From NCBI GenBank assembly GCA_015956445.1, contig WIUZ02000010.1, positions 558,001 through 622,000 on the forward strand: DNA of 64,000 nt, written 5' to 3'. The notes under the pieces were generated by a model that searched no databases, was not told the origin of the DNA, and saw only the letters and a program-made list of their open reading frames with translations. Shown here one piece after another: positions 12,756-23,449 of this stretch. This DNA comes from Thelephora terrestris. Its lineage: Eukaryota > Basidiomycota > Agaricomycetes > Thelephorales > Thelephoraceae. The translations under genes were made by a program, and so were the position numbers. Each line of letters opens with the position of its first letter. The first letter of the stretch is position 1.

Positions 12756-15700
12756 TGTCAGGAACATGGTATTTTTAAACTTTTTATAACACGCTCTTTC
12801 TTCGAACTCTTCTTACCTTTTCTTATGTTTTGAATGCTTCACACTCCTTATCCTTCACACCAATCATTCAAACACACAAACGCACGTACCATTCCCAGCG
12901 AATCGTAACAACATGGCTATATACAGTGCTATCCAAGTCCATCAAAAGTCAACTCTATCTACGGCAGGCCTAAAGGTCATCAACTGTCCATCCCGGAGAT
13001 CGTAGTGCTGGCCCCTTCTCGCAAGGACCTCCCTGAACATGGTGTCACCATCTTCGGCACTCAGCTGAACAACTAGTTCAAGCCAATAGGAAGAGATGCC
13101 TTCGAGTGGACCGATCAGCCTCCCAGATGTCACCGAACTCTGGAACACTTGGTCCCACATCTCCATCACCGGGTGACTGCTCGGCAGCACTATCGACGTA
13201 GTCGACGAGTGACCCTCCATCTCCCTCGTCGGACCCCTGGGTGGGATCCTGTCTTGCGAGTCGAAGCTGGTGGCGAAGCTGGATCTCTGACTCGACCTGT
13301 CGGTAGGGACGGTTGACCCAATATCGGAAGGATTGTCCCTCATCTCGACCAGACTGGTCACCATCCGACTCAACTGGTCGAGGGTACGGGTTAGCCGATG
13401 GAGCCATGCGATGAGCAAGGCGGCGTCAAGAGCGTTTACAACGCTGCCCCTTGATCACCGGACGTACCTCAATGGCCCTCGGAACATCTTCAGCCCAGTC
13501 AACCTCCATGGCCTCATCCTCGATCTTGACCAGCTGACTGATCGGCTGCAATGGGCAACGACGACAGTTCTCTTTGTTGGACTCGGCCAACGTGGAAGCC
13601 GGAGCTGGAGTCGGGACGGGAACCGAGTTCTCTACCGGGGGCGTGGCGTAGGAAGACGGGTTAGGCGATGGGAGTACCACCTCGTCGGCGTACTCCAGCT
13701 CGAACGGAACATCAGCAGTCCCCTGCCCAACCAACACCGGACCCTCCTTGCAGTTACAGGTCTTATCCTGTAAGGAGGCGACCTGCGCAGTCAAAACGGC
13801 CACCATGTCTTCGAGCTGTTCCGTCTAGAAGAAGTCTCTCAGTCATTGCATAAACCTGCAAAGGCTGAAAGAACCTTTTCATCCCTCCGAGCCAAAGTGC
13901 CCTTGATGTTGTTATCCCTGACCTTCAGCCCGGCGACCAACTCTTGATGGTTAGCGACCATCGCCTCCAACGCCTCGTTCATCCCTTGCTGGAAGGCGGC
14001 CAGAGTCTCCTTCATCAGAAGACTCTCTGCTGACAGACGAAGGACGTCTGCCTTCGCCTCCTTCACTTCGCATTCCAATCGTTCCACCTAGGCAGTTTGG
14101 TTAGTCGAGAGTCATACTCGAATATCCAAACGGAGAACCTACCTTACTCTCCCCCTCCCGAACGAGCGACCACAAGAGTGTCGTGGAAGCGGTGGAGTGG
14201 CGGACGGCCCGAGGAACGGTCGCCCTGTGCTCCAACGGGTCCTGATCGTAGATCCCCCTCTGCAAGGTGTACCAGAGTTCCTTCTTGATTGGATGCTCCA
14301 ACTCCCCGAACCTACCCCTCATCTGGAAAATCACCTTCTCGGCGATCATGGACCGGACCCAGAGCTCGTCATCCCAGGTCAACCCCATCAGATGTGGGAT
14401 TGTCTCCCTGAGACGTTCGGCGTCCACCTTTTTGACGACCTCCAAGATCTAGAAGCCGTTAGCTTGACATCAACGCCGAAAGAACGAACGACCTCTACCT
14501 AGAGGAAGACGTTAGCACAAGCATACAAAGCACTAGATCTCCCCCATACCTGGTCATCAGTGGTATAGGGAGTCCCCGCCTCACTGGCGTAGGTCTTGCG
14601 GTTGGCGGCACGACGGTCGATGCGAGAGATGGTAGAGATGCCGTTGGCGACTTTGTAGGTATGGTTGTTAGGGAAAGACATGATGGTAAGATGATGGCGA
14701 AGTTGCTGGTGTTGCTGATCAAGGATGGCTCCAAGAAGACGTCCTTCTTATAGCCTAGATCAGTGATCCTTCATGTGACCTACCTCAACAAACCTCATTG
14801 GTCCGGGTCACATCAACTTCCGCCACTGTACCATCATCGTTGGCTTACTACATCAAGCTGACACCTCGGCCCGCGGGATGGCCTTGGAAGAACTTTGTTC
14901 CGGAACGCCTAGAACGCACGCGCACTAAAAATAGGTCTCAAGACCCTGATGACCCCTTTATGACATCACGAACCCCTTTTTACGACCCCTCATGACTTTA
15001 CGATTACGATCAACCCTGGACCCTGATCACACACGTGGACAGTCACATCACAGTCTCCTAACCGGAGGAAGGAATCGCCGTTATTCAGAAGGAGTGCCTT
15101 AGACTCCTTTGTTTAGCTCAGCGAATGTGGAAGTAGCCGTTAGCGTGAAACACCGGCGAATCTGTAATCCCTCATGTCCCATGAGTCTAGGCCCGACCTC
15201 CTCATGTTCAGACGTACGTTGAGGTTGCCACTAGTCCGTGATGCTGTTACCGCCTACAGACAACAAGGGATGTTGTATGGTTCCACTCCCGAATCCAGCT
15301 GGCACAGCCATGTAAAGGGAGGTTTCCACCTGGCCCTTGGGTGTGATCCCCAGGTACGAACCTTCATGACCCCATGCCCCTATTTCTTTTAGGACTAGTG
15401 TTATCTTACCCCTATGTTTCATGCGGACATTCCTTATCTTTTATGCAATCCTTCACATGCTAGTAAGGCCCTTTGTCCTTTATTCTCCCACGCGTCATAT
15501 TTGTTCGCTTCCCTTACTTAGCGTTCTCACACTCCTTATCTCCCTTTGTTCCGGACTTGATAAGGGTATATTAGGGTATTGACGTCATGGCCACTCCTTT
15601 AGTATAAGTAGCAACTGTGGCTGTATCGTAGTACCTTAGTTTTGTTACCTCAGGAAATCCTCTGCCCTTTTCAGCCCAGTTGCAGTTAAGGACAAGTCAG

Positions 15701-16056
15701 AGTTTCTTGTTTGATCCAAGACATCCCCCATCTGCTCTCCCTCCTGCTCTGTGTGTCAACTGCGCCTCGTAACTATAGAACCCCAGTGTCCATATTAGAA
15801 CACCTCGAGCGTCCAGTCGATCATCTGGTGGAGTCATCAATCCTGCTGTAGAGATAAACCCTTGCGTGTTAAACCGAACGAAGTACGGTTTAGGTTGGGT
15901 TTCTCTTTAGGATTTTGACCTGACTTGTAGTGACCTTGGACAACCTACCGGAAGAATAGAGACGTGATCGTTCTCTCACAAGCTAGTTGGACTAGTGAGT
16001 ACTCTGCGGAGTCGGCTCAGTGCACTGGTAGTTGTTGGGGTAGAGTGGCCCTGACA
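12756..16056 (-). mobile_element. 3.3-kb TG..CA element with 5-bp TSD (family 1, copy X), carries a spliced gene
   Basis: Ends TGTCAGGAACATGG (12756) and GTGGCCCTGACA (16056), flanked by the 5-bp duplication GTGGC (12751-12755 and 16057-16061). TG..CA ends plus a 5-bp TSD are what an LTR insertion leaves, so this may be a very long solo LTR. No reverse transcriptase, integrase or protease is visible. It holds a multi-exon gene reading right to left. The same sequence, with insertions, starts at 24714 in the opposite orientation. Confidence 0.75.
12942..14681 (-). CDS. Unknown coiled-coil protein carried by family 1 element (copy X)
   Basis: Starts MSFPNNHTYKVANGISTI at 14681. A second exon around 14424-14150 holds LRETIPHLMGLTWDDELWV. 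Then comes a heptad-rich exon (VERLECEVKEAKADVLRL, about 14080-13860), and an exon with SLQDKTCNCKEGPVLVGQG, a Pro-rich linker and SNKENCRRCPLQPISQLV (about 13800-13430). The likely C-terminal exon ends near 12942 (HPVMEMWDQVFQ, LSAEDGDTMFREVL). The copy at 28911-31144 keeps the same exon order and frames, so the protein was under selection recently or the copies are young. I do not recognise the family; it is not a clear Gag (no CCHC knuckle). Downstream sequence to 12756 looks like a 3' UTR. Confidence 0.55.
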
Positions 16057-16699
16057 GTGGCTACTTTGATGGATACTTTTACAATGTATCCTGCATGGAC
16101 CCACAGGGCACATTGTGATCGAATTGATGGGCACTTTGTAAAAGTGATCAAGATGGACCCACTGGCCACATTGTGGTCACATTGATGGGTACTTTGTAAA
16201 AGAACTCAGCATGTACCTCCTGGCCAAAGGCTGGACACATGGTTTAAAAAATCACATTTTAATCACAATGTATCTGCTGGGTAAGTGACCCCTTGCCCCC
16301 AGTGAGAACGGTACATCTATCCCCCTGACATGAGATGCCAACCCTGATTTGCAAATCACTAGAAAATTAGAAGCCGTTCGTGAACATCTTGAATTACTGG
16401 CAGAACAAGGAGAGGTGGAAGGTTTTTTCAGCAATCTCGAGAATGCCGGCAAACTTGGCAAACTGGTTTGGGACATTCGTGATGCAATGATTGAATATCA
16501 GGTTGGTCTTGACGATACACATATTCTCCAGCACCTCTGACGATCGCTCCAGACTTCGATACAGCAAGATATCTACAACAAGAGTTGCCAACTCATTGTA
16601 AGTCCTTTCCCTTTGCCCCCCATCTTCATGTATTGATCAGTGGATAGGAATCTGCGGACTGTCAGGGTTGAAGGCCTGCTTACTGTTTGTGGGGTGCTA

Positions 16700-17302
16700 G
16701 AGGATTAGCGGGATAGGGTGTATGGGGTCTGGGTTTGGAGAAGGGGGTTCCTGGAGTAGAGACGAGAGGAGGGGGAATATTGAGAGCGAGTGGTGACTCG
16801 AATTGATAAGGGTGAATGGGCGAGTTGTAGTCTTGGCAGAATTCAACTAGATGTTGAATGAACTGTTTGAAGTCTTGGTCGCTGAGTGGTTCGAAACTGC
16901 TGAGATAATCTATAACAGCGTAAGGGAGATCAGTTGGTATATCCCACCAGAGGACAATAATAGCGGGGCAATGGGTGTGAACGTTGGTAGTAAGATGAAT
17001 GCGGGAGTGGGAAAGTAGAAGGCGGGACTGATACTAAAGTAGACGGTGGCTAGCACGCTCTCTGTTAGATCAGACTTCCAGAGAAACTGATGATCAGCTC
17101 CCAGTAGGAAGGGGGGAGTAGTTACTCCGGTGTCGAGAGCCGCGAAAGGACAATAGTAGGGGTGGTGAGCTAATAGACCGGAGGTTCTATTAGGCTGGAG
17201 GCTTCTGATGAGTTTGTACTCCCAGATGGTACGACGAGTGTCGGGTATGATCGGGTGTTGGACGGGACTAGTAGAGGGGAAGGGGTTAGGGACACTGAAC
17301 AT
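16700..17302 (-). CDS. Unknown protein MFSVPNPFP-type, family 2 element, copy B
   Basis: The frame begins MFSVPNPFPSTSPVQHP at 17302 and is open to about 16910 (130 residues) before shifting relative to the copy at 20997. Conserved blocks include RTIWEYKLIRSLQPNRTSG and PFLLGADHQFLW, with a hydrophobic segment VYFSISPAFYFPTP. In copy C the same protein runs on to a tail containing FEQLSHQDFEPFVQQLSQF, and the matching sequence exists here in another frame (about 16905-16740), so this copy has a frameshift. A TATA-like box (about 17452-17460) lies about 150 bases upstream of the ATG. Family and function unknown. Confidence 0.55.
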
Positions 17303-17599
17303 ACGCTAGCAGGAGGATTCCTGCTTTGAATGAGTCAGATAAAGAGTAAGGTGTGAGGAGAATTCCTCAGCTTACTTTGTTTATTGAGCAGTTGGTAGAT
17401 GAGTACAGAAGAGATTGAGAATGGGGAAAGAAAGGAGCGAACACTCTTCCTTATATACCCAGACTTCTACAGGAGTCATAATTCTACCACGAACCAAACA
17501 GGGATCAACATGGTCTGTGCGTAATTTAGGGCAGGTTGGATGAGTCAGAAAAGTGGGACTTAGAACGACTAATAGCGAGTGCAGAACAGGGGAACAATA

Positions 17600-17770
17600 G
17601 CGGATGAGTCATTAGGAGTACAATGGGGATTTCTCACGTTTCAGGGTAGTAATAGAAGACTGACAGGGATTTCTTATGATCGATAGGGATTTCTCGTGTT
17701 TCATGGCAGCAATAGAAGAGTGATGGGGATTTCTCATGATCGATGGGGATTTCTCGAGATTTGATGAGTC
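17600..17770. promoter_or_regulatory. Short-motif cluster between divergent element genes (copy B)
   Basis: The motif GGGATTTCTC or near variants recurs about six times between 17619 and 17765, with intervening GATCGAT and GCAGCAATAGAAGA pieces. A matching cluster in reverse orientation lies in copy C (about 20510-20680). The position between two divergently transcribed genes suggests a shared enhancer or protein-binding array; this is inference. Confidence 0.5.
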
Positions 17771-17968
17771 GTGATTAGGGTTAAGGGTTCGTTTGTCCTT
17801 TTTGGGACAATAATGAATAATGGCGCATGGTCTTTACCCGTTTGGGTTGTTCATTGATCTGGGCGTATTTAGGCTGTGGATTGCCTTCGTCTTTTCCCTC
17901 ATCGTCTCTTTTCCACTCCCACCAACTCACAACAACTCCCCCCCTCTCATAAACAACCTTTCGCTACT

Positions 17969-18830
17969 ATGTCTCTTAACGCCGCTGCCACCCCCTTTGT
18001 CTCTGTCTCCTACAAGGACGACACCCCCTACAATGTTGAACAACACTTGTACGACACCCCCGCTAATATCGCTCAAGATAACAAGGTGGCCGTGGACTTC
18101 TTAATGGCTCACAACGCTCCTCCCCAGTTTTGGGAACAAGCCGGTTATGAGGATCCTAACCGTACTTGTCGCTGGGCTCCTGGCGTTTCTCCTTTGTTGG
18201 ACACGATGGAGCAAGAGAGGGAAGATCATATCAGGAAGTTGGAGAATTGAATGGACGTGATGTATGTTGTTGTTAATAGTCTTAACGAAAATTTCACTCA
18301 CTTCGCCTTGGAACATTGGAAACCATTCCAGGAATCTCTCTTCCACTATTTCGGGCACCAGTGCCGAGGGGCATATTGCACCAACCCCGCTCCTCACTCC
18401 CCCGTTGTCCCTCCGACACCGCCAGGATCAAGGGATCCCTCTTCCCCAATCCCCTCCTTGGAGTCCTGCTCCTCAGATGGTGGAGAGGACCTCGAAGAAG
18501 TCGCGCAAGAGTCCGATGACTTGTTCTGGACAGCGGTGTCGCCCGTCGAGCAAGAGTCGCCAAGTTCGAATGCAGCTGAAGTTGGAAGTGGAAAGTCTGC
18601 AGGAAAAGTATGGATTCGATCTAGTCCGTGAAGGGCTAGATTCAGTGAGGAGGGACATGTTTGATGGCTTGGAGCACAATGTTTTAGGGTGTCGGGACTG
18701 CTGGGTGGATCCGGTATCTCGGGACTACACTTACTGTCCCCAGTCTGTATATAATCCCTTCCATTTTGCTCATCGCTGCCCGATAGATCAAGACTGTGTC
18801 TGTAAGATAGATCCTTTCCTCCTCGTTTAG
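17969..18830 (+). CDS. Unknown protein MSLNAAATPF-type, family 2 element, copy B
   Basis: Starts MSLNAAATPFVSVSYKDD at 17969, then VEQHLYDTPANIAQDNKVAV and FWEQAGYEDPNRTCRWAPGV. An in-frame TGA at 18248-18250 lies where copy C reads on (LEKRMDVMYVVVNSL), so this copy is truncated by a nonsense change, or the next part is an exon starting MDVMYVVVNSLNENF. A Ser/Pro/Glu-rich linker follows, then a Cys-rich tail (LGCRDCWVDP, YCPQSVYNP, HRCPIDQDCVCKIDPFLLV) ending at 18830. The Cys pattern suggests a small metal-binding or disulfide domain, unassigned. No similarity to retroelement proteins is evident. Confidence 0.5.
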
Positions 18831-19456
18831 TCTCTTCCCTGTTTCCTTTTGTATTATTACCATTGCGATTGCAAATAAGACCAATGTCCTGAATTATCTG
18901 TGTGATCTTTCTCACTATGTCACGTGTTCGTGACACGGACCTTACCCTTCTCAATGGGATGTATCACACTTCAGATGCTGGCTATGACAGTGGGAACAGG
19001 CAGGGATGCCTGAGGGGAACGAGGCAGGATGTACTTGGAGAGATTCAATGCTGGTTGATGAATGAGCAGGATAAATGTGTCTTCTGGCTGAACGGCCTGG
19101 CTGGAACCGGGAAGTCCACTCTCGCTCAAACATTTGCCAAAACTAGCTTTGCAGATGGCAAACTTGGGGTGAGCTTCTTCTGCTCCCAGGATTTCGCGGA
19201 CCGGAGTAATCTTCAGACAATCTTTCCAACTCTCGCCTTCCAGCTTGCCTACAGATATCCCACTTTCCGTGGGAAGTTGTTGCAGGGCTTGAAAGCAATC
19301 CCAGACATTGGAAGGGTGTCCCTCTGCTCCCAGATGGAGAAACTCATCATTTGTCACGAATGTGTGACATAGTGTCTAAAATCACACAGATAATTCAAGA
19401 CATTGGTCTTATTCATAGTAATAAAAGTACAAAGGCGACTAACAAATACTACAAAA

Positions 19457-20354
19457 CTAAACGAGAACAAAAGGGTCCACGTCACAAGCACAGTCCTGGG
19501 AAAACGGGCAACGATGAGCAAAGTGATGAGGGTCATGTATGCTCTGAGGGCAGTACGAGTACACCCGAGTTACCGGGTCCTGCCAACACTCCCTGCATCC
19601 CAACACATCGTGGAACAAACTGTCATACATCTCCCGCTTCACGTCCGTCAACGCCGCGCTCACTAACGCGAACCCATAACGGTCCTGGAGACCCGCTACC
19701 TCCACCTTCAACTTCATTCGAACTTGATGTGACTTGTCGGAGGGACGACAGCGTTGACCAGTATGAGTCATTGGATTCTTGCGACCTTTCTTCTTCTGGG
19801 TCCTCTCCACCATCTGACAAGTCAGAACAGGACTCCAAGGAGGGGACTGAGGGAGAGGAACCCCCTGATCGTGAAGGAGGCGGAGGGATGATGGGGGAGT
19901 GAGGAGCTGTGTCGGTGCAGTATGCTCCATGGCACCTATGGCCGAAGTACCTGAGGAGAGATTCCTGGAAGGGTTTCCAATGTTCCAAGGCAAAGTGAGA
20001 GAAGTCATCATTAAGACTGTTGACGACGACATACATGACATCCATCCTCTTCTCCAACTTTAGGATCCTATCCTCCCTCTCCTGTTCCATCGCATCTTGA
20101 AGAGGAGTAACCCCAGGAGCCCACCTTCGAGTCCTGTTGGGGTCCTTGTATCCAGCTTGTTCCCAGAATTCAGCGGGAGCATTGTGGGCAGTTAAGAAGT
20201 CCACGGCTACTTGGTTGTCGTGGGCGATGTTGGCGGGGGTATCGTACAAATGTTGCTCCACGTTGAGAGGAGCATCCGTCTCGAAGGACGGGGAAAAGTC
20301 GAAAGGGGTGGCCGCAGCGTTGAGCAAGACGTGGTTGGCAGCGTAAGCAGACAT
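19457..20354 (-). CDS. Unknown protein MSAYAANHVLL-type, family 2 element, copy C
   Basis: Starts MSAYAANHVLLNAAATPF at 20354, about 100 bases downstream of a TATA-like box (RC of about 20449-20456). It contains VEQHLYDTPANIAHDNQVAV, FWEQAGYKDPNRTRRWAPGV and HFALEHWKPFQESLLRYFG in one open frame to about 19623 (243 residues), ending in an acidic Ser-rich linker. The Cys-rich tail (LGCRECWQDP, HRCPFSQDCACDVDPFVLV) lies in the next frame down to 19457, implying one intron near 19700. This is the better preserved of the two copies. Function unknown. Confidence 0.58.
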
Positions 20355-20509
20355 AGAGGTGGAAGGGTGATTTGAGAGGAGAAGCTTTAGTAGGTGTTGG
20401 TGGGAAAGGAAAAGAGACGATGGGAGGAAAGAACCAATAATCCCCCTAGATTATATACGACCAAGTCAATAGGAAACCAAAAGGGGAGAACAACAAAACA
20501 CTACTCATT

Positions 20510-20690
20510 GAAATCCCAATTAGGGAAAACAAACCCTCAGCCCCAATCGTGATCCCATCAAACCATGGGAAATCCCCGACACGCTTCTATTGCTACCATT
20601 GATCCAGAGAAATCCCCACGATCATGGGAAATCCCCAGCACGCTTCTATTGCTACCATGAAACACGAGAAATCCCCTAATACTTCCATCA
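20510..20690. promoter_or_regulatory. Short-motif cluster between divergent element genes (copy C)
   Basis: Repeated GAAATCCCC motifs with CGCTTCTATTGCTACCAT spacers, the mirror of the cluster in copy B. Likely a shared regulatory array of the two element genes; inferred from position and conservation. Confidence 0.5.
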
Positions 20691-20996
20691 GCTCGCGCCT
20701 CTATTATTCCCGCATTGGTAATTACCATTCGTCGTCCTAAGTCCCCCGTTCCTGACTCCTTCGACCTACCCTAACGTATGCACAGACCACGTTGACCTCT
20801 GTTTGGTTCGTTGTAGAATAAATGACTCCTGTAGAGGACTGGGTATATAAGGAAGAGCGTTCGCTCCTTCTTTTCCCCATTCTCAATCTCTTCTGTACTC
20901 CTCTACTCACAACCTGAATAAACAAAGTAAGCTGAGGAATCCTCCTCACGCCTTACCCTTTCTGACTCATTCAAGCAGGAATTCTCCTGCCAGTGT

Positions 20997-21569
20997 ATGT
21001 TCAGTGTCCCTAACCCCTTCCCCTCCACTAGTCCTATTCAACGACCAGTCGTCCCCGACGCAAGGAGATCTATCTGGGAGTATAAACTCATTAGAAGTCT
21101 CCAAGTAAACCGAACAGCCGGTTTACTCACCCATTTCCCCTACTATCATCCATTCGCCGCCCTCGACGCGGGAGTCACCACCTCTCCTTTTCTTCTAGGA
21201 GCAGACCATCAGTTCCTTTGGAACTCGGACTTTACTGAAAGTGTCCTCGTGACTGTATACTTCAGCATAAGCCCCGCTTTCTACTTCCCATCCCCTCGAA
21301 TCCATCTTACTACTAACGTTCACACTCACTCCCCCGCTATCATTGTTCTTTGGTGGGAGATTCCAACTGAATTACCTTATTCGGTTATAGAATACCTAGT
21401 CAACTTCGAACAGCTCAGTCATCAAGACTTCGAACCGTTCGTGCAGCAATTGAGTCAGTTCTGCCAAGACTACCACTCGCCCGTCCACCCTTATCAAACC
21501 GAGTCACCACTCACTCTTGATATTCCTCCTCTTCTCACCCCCACACCCGGAACCCCCTTCAAAACTTGA
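20997..21569 (+). CDS. Unknown protein MFSVPNPFP-type, family 2 element, copy C
   Basis: Continuous 190-residue frame starting MFSVPNPFPSTSPIQRPV, with SIWEYKLIRSLQVNRTAG, PFLLGADHQFLWNSDF, WWEIPTELPYSVIEYLV and a C-terminal HPYQTESPLTLDIPPLL. It stops 71 bases before the element end. A TATA-like box (about 20844-20850) lies upstream, and AATAAACAAAG occurs at about 20918. Compared with copy B it lacks the frameshift. Family unknown. Confidence 0.6.
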   Translation: MFSVPNPFPSTSPIQRPVVPDARRSIWEYKLIRSLQVNRTAGLLTHFPYYHPFAALDAGVTTSPFLLGADHQFLWNSDFTESVLVTVYFSISPAFYFPSPRIHLTTNVHTHSPAIIVLWWEIPTELPYSVIEYLVNFEQLSHQDFEPFVQQLSQFCQDYHSPVHPYQTESPLTLDIPPLLTPTPGTPFKT

Positions 21570-23449
21570 CCCGACACTCCTCACCCCGTCGCTAATCCTC
21601 TAGCGTCCCACAAACAGTAAGCAGGCCCACAACCCTGACATCATTGCTCCATTCAAAGCCTCCCCCATCCCAACCCTCATCATCATTGATGCCCTTGATG
21701 AGTGCAAGGATGAAGAACCTGCCTCTGCCATCCTTTCCATGCTCTCTCACTACACAGACCAGATACCAAATGTCAAATTCTTCATCACTGGCCGTCCTGA
21801 ACCTTGAATCCGCTCTGGGTTCCGCCTTCAGTCACTCCACCCCATTACAGAAGTGCTCAAGCTGCATGAATTTAAACAGTCATCTGTTGATGCAGATATC
21901 AATCTGTATTTCGGGACTGAGTTAGCCAAGGTTGCCAAGACACGAAGTGACTGTAACCTCACAGACCAATGGCCAACTTCATCCGATATTGATGTTCTCT
22001 GCAAGAAGGCTGCTGGTCTCTTCATCTTTGCCTCCACAGTTATAAAATTTGTTGCATCCCAGAACCACCCCCCCACTAAAAGGCTCACCCTCATCACCTC
22101 ACTCCCACAATACACTGTCCATGAGGGCAAGTCAGGGATTGATCAACTCTACACCCAAGTCCTGCAACAAGCCTTCCATGATTCAAGTGACCAGGCATTA
22201 CACTCCTGTATTAAGACCATCCTTGGGACAGTCGTGCTGGTTTTAAACCCCCTCACAGCAAAGGCACTTTCAGATCTCCTCAAAATCCTGGACATACTCA
22301 CTACCCTCTGTTCCCTCCACTCCCTCCTCCTTGTACCAGACTTGGGCAACACAGAAGTTCCAATTCGACCCTTCCACAAGTCATTTCCTGACTTCCTCAA
22401 AGATGCAGAAAGGTGTGGGGGCCAATGGTTCTTTGTGGAACCAAAGATTCACCATGCAGAAATCTTGCTCTCATGCCTGAAGTTGATGAAAGAAAAGCTG
22501 AAGGGGAACATATGTGGCCTTGATGACCTTGCTGTTTTGAGTGAGGTCAAGGACCTTTCTACTCAAAAAAGAGATAATGTTGGTGATGCCCTGGAATATG
22601 CATGCCAGTTTTGGACAAAGCACCTTCTAGAGACCATTGAAGGCAGTTCCTGTATCAAGGAAATAGAGGAAGCAATAAATAAATTCTCTATGACAAGCTT
22701 GTTGGATTGGATTGAGGTCCTTGTCCTTACGGGAGGCCTTGACACTGGAGTCCATGCCATGAATGATGTTGAGAGATGGTGTACTTAAGTAAGTGTTGTT
22801 TAAATCTGTGCTAAGACCAATATTGATAGTTATCCAGGTACGAGTTCCTTGCAAGTGGGCCAATGATACTCAACACTTCTTGCTGGAATACTTTGATATA
22901 ATCCATGACTCTCCTTCCCAGATATATCATTCTGCACTTCCATTTGCCCCTTCCTTATCATGGATTCATCAGCACTACCATGCAAAGTTCTTAAATGAAG
23001 TCAAGGTAGTTAGAGGGCTCCCAGTTGAATGGGGAAGCTGTTCCCGAACAGTTCCTTTTGCCAGTATACCATGTGCAATCTCATGCTGGAACAACTCTAT
23101 TGCAGCCGGTCTGTTCGGTGGAGACATTGTTATTTTGGATGCAATCACTGGCAGTCAAGCAGCTGTTCTTTCTGGACACACTGGTTGGGTTACACTTGTC
23201 ATGTTCTCATCACATGGGGTGTTACTTGTGTCTGGAAGTAGTGATAAGACTGTGAAGGTCTGGGATGTGCAAACTGGTGGAGTTGTTAAGACCCTTCATG
23301 GCCACAAGGACCGGGACATGTCTGTTTCCATCTCAACAGATTCTACCATGATTTTCTCAGGGGACTATGATGGAATGATCTTTTTGTGGAATATTAAGAC
23401 CTGGCAGGGCCACCATTGTAGTGCCTCCAGTTCTGGGGATGTGGGATTC

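Larger units (their letters stand above)
12188..16304. mobile_element. Non-autonomous CACTG-ended DNA transposon (CACTA/EnSpm-like), hosting a nested element
   Basis: Terminal inverted repeats start CACTGGGGGCAAGGGGTCAC at 12188, with the reverse complement ending at 16304. A 3-bp TSD, AGA, is at 12185-12187 and 16305-16307. CACTG-type ends with 2-3 bp duplications are typical of the CACTA/EnSpm superfamily. Without the nested 3.3-kb insertion at 12756-16056 the element is about 0.81 kb and carries no transposase, so it would need help in trans. The interior is full of short inverted motifs (for example about 12434-12498 against 12700-12755) that could fold back. It sits inside an exon of the NACHT receptor, six bases before a GT donor at 16311. 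Confidence 0.85.
16660..18935 (+). mobile_element. 2.28-kb TG..CA element with two divergent genes (family 2, copy B)
   Basis: Begins TGTCAGGGTTG and ends GTTCGTGACA, flanked by the exact 5-bp TSD CGGAC (16655-16659 and 18936-18940). It interrupts the NACHT receptor 12 bases into an exon (codons for E-S-A-D precede it, L-T-L-L follow it). Two genes diverge from a shared middle: one to the left (from 17302) and one to the right (from 17969). No transposase or retrotransposon enzyme is present. Copy C at 19352 is the same element in reverse orientation. Confidence 0.82.
19352..21640 (-). mobile_element. 2.29-kb TG..CA element with two divergent genes (family 2, copy C, inverted)
   Basis: Reverse-oriented relative of the 16660 element: begins TGTCACGAATGTGTGACA and ends CAACCCTGACA, flanked by the exact 5-bp TSD TCATT (19347-19351 and 21641-21645). 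Removing the element plus one TSD copy joins codons E-K-L-I-I to A-P-F-K, continuing the NACHT frame between Walker A and Walker B. Gene order inside is the mirror of copy B. Confidence 0.85.

Noticed and set aside
12756-16056. Copy X gene as a Gag or transposase
   Set aside because: No CCHC knuckle, no catalytic triad, no integrase or RNase H motif; coiled coil plus a C-x-C and a C-x2-C alone are not enough.
16660-21640. Reading copies B and C as the two LTRs of one retrotransposon
   Set aside because: They are in opposite orientation, each has its own TSD, and the sequence between them is receptor coding DNA, not gag-pol.
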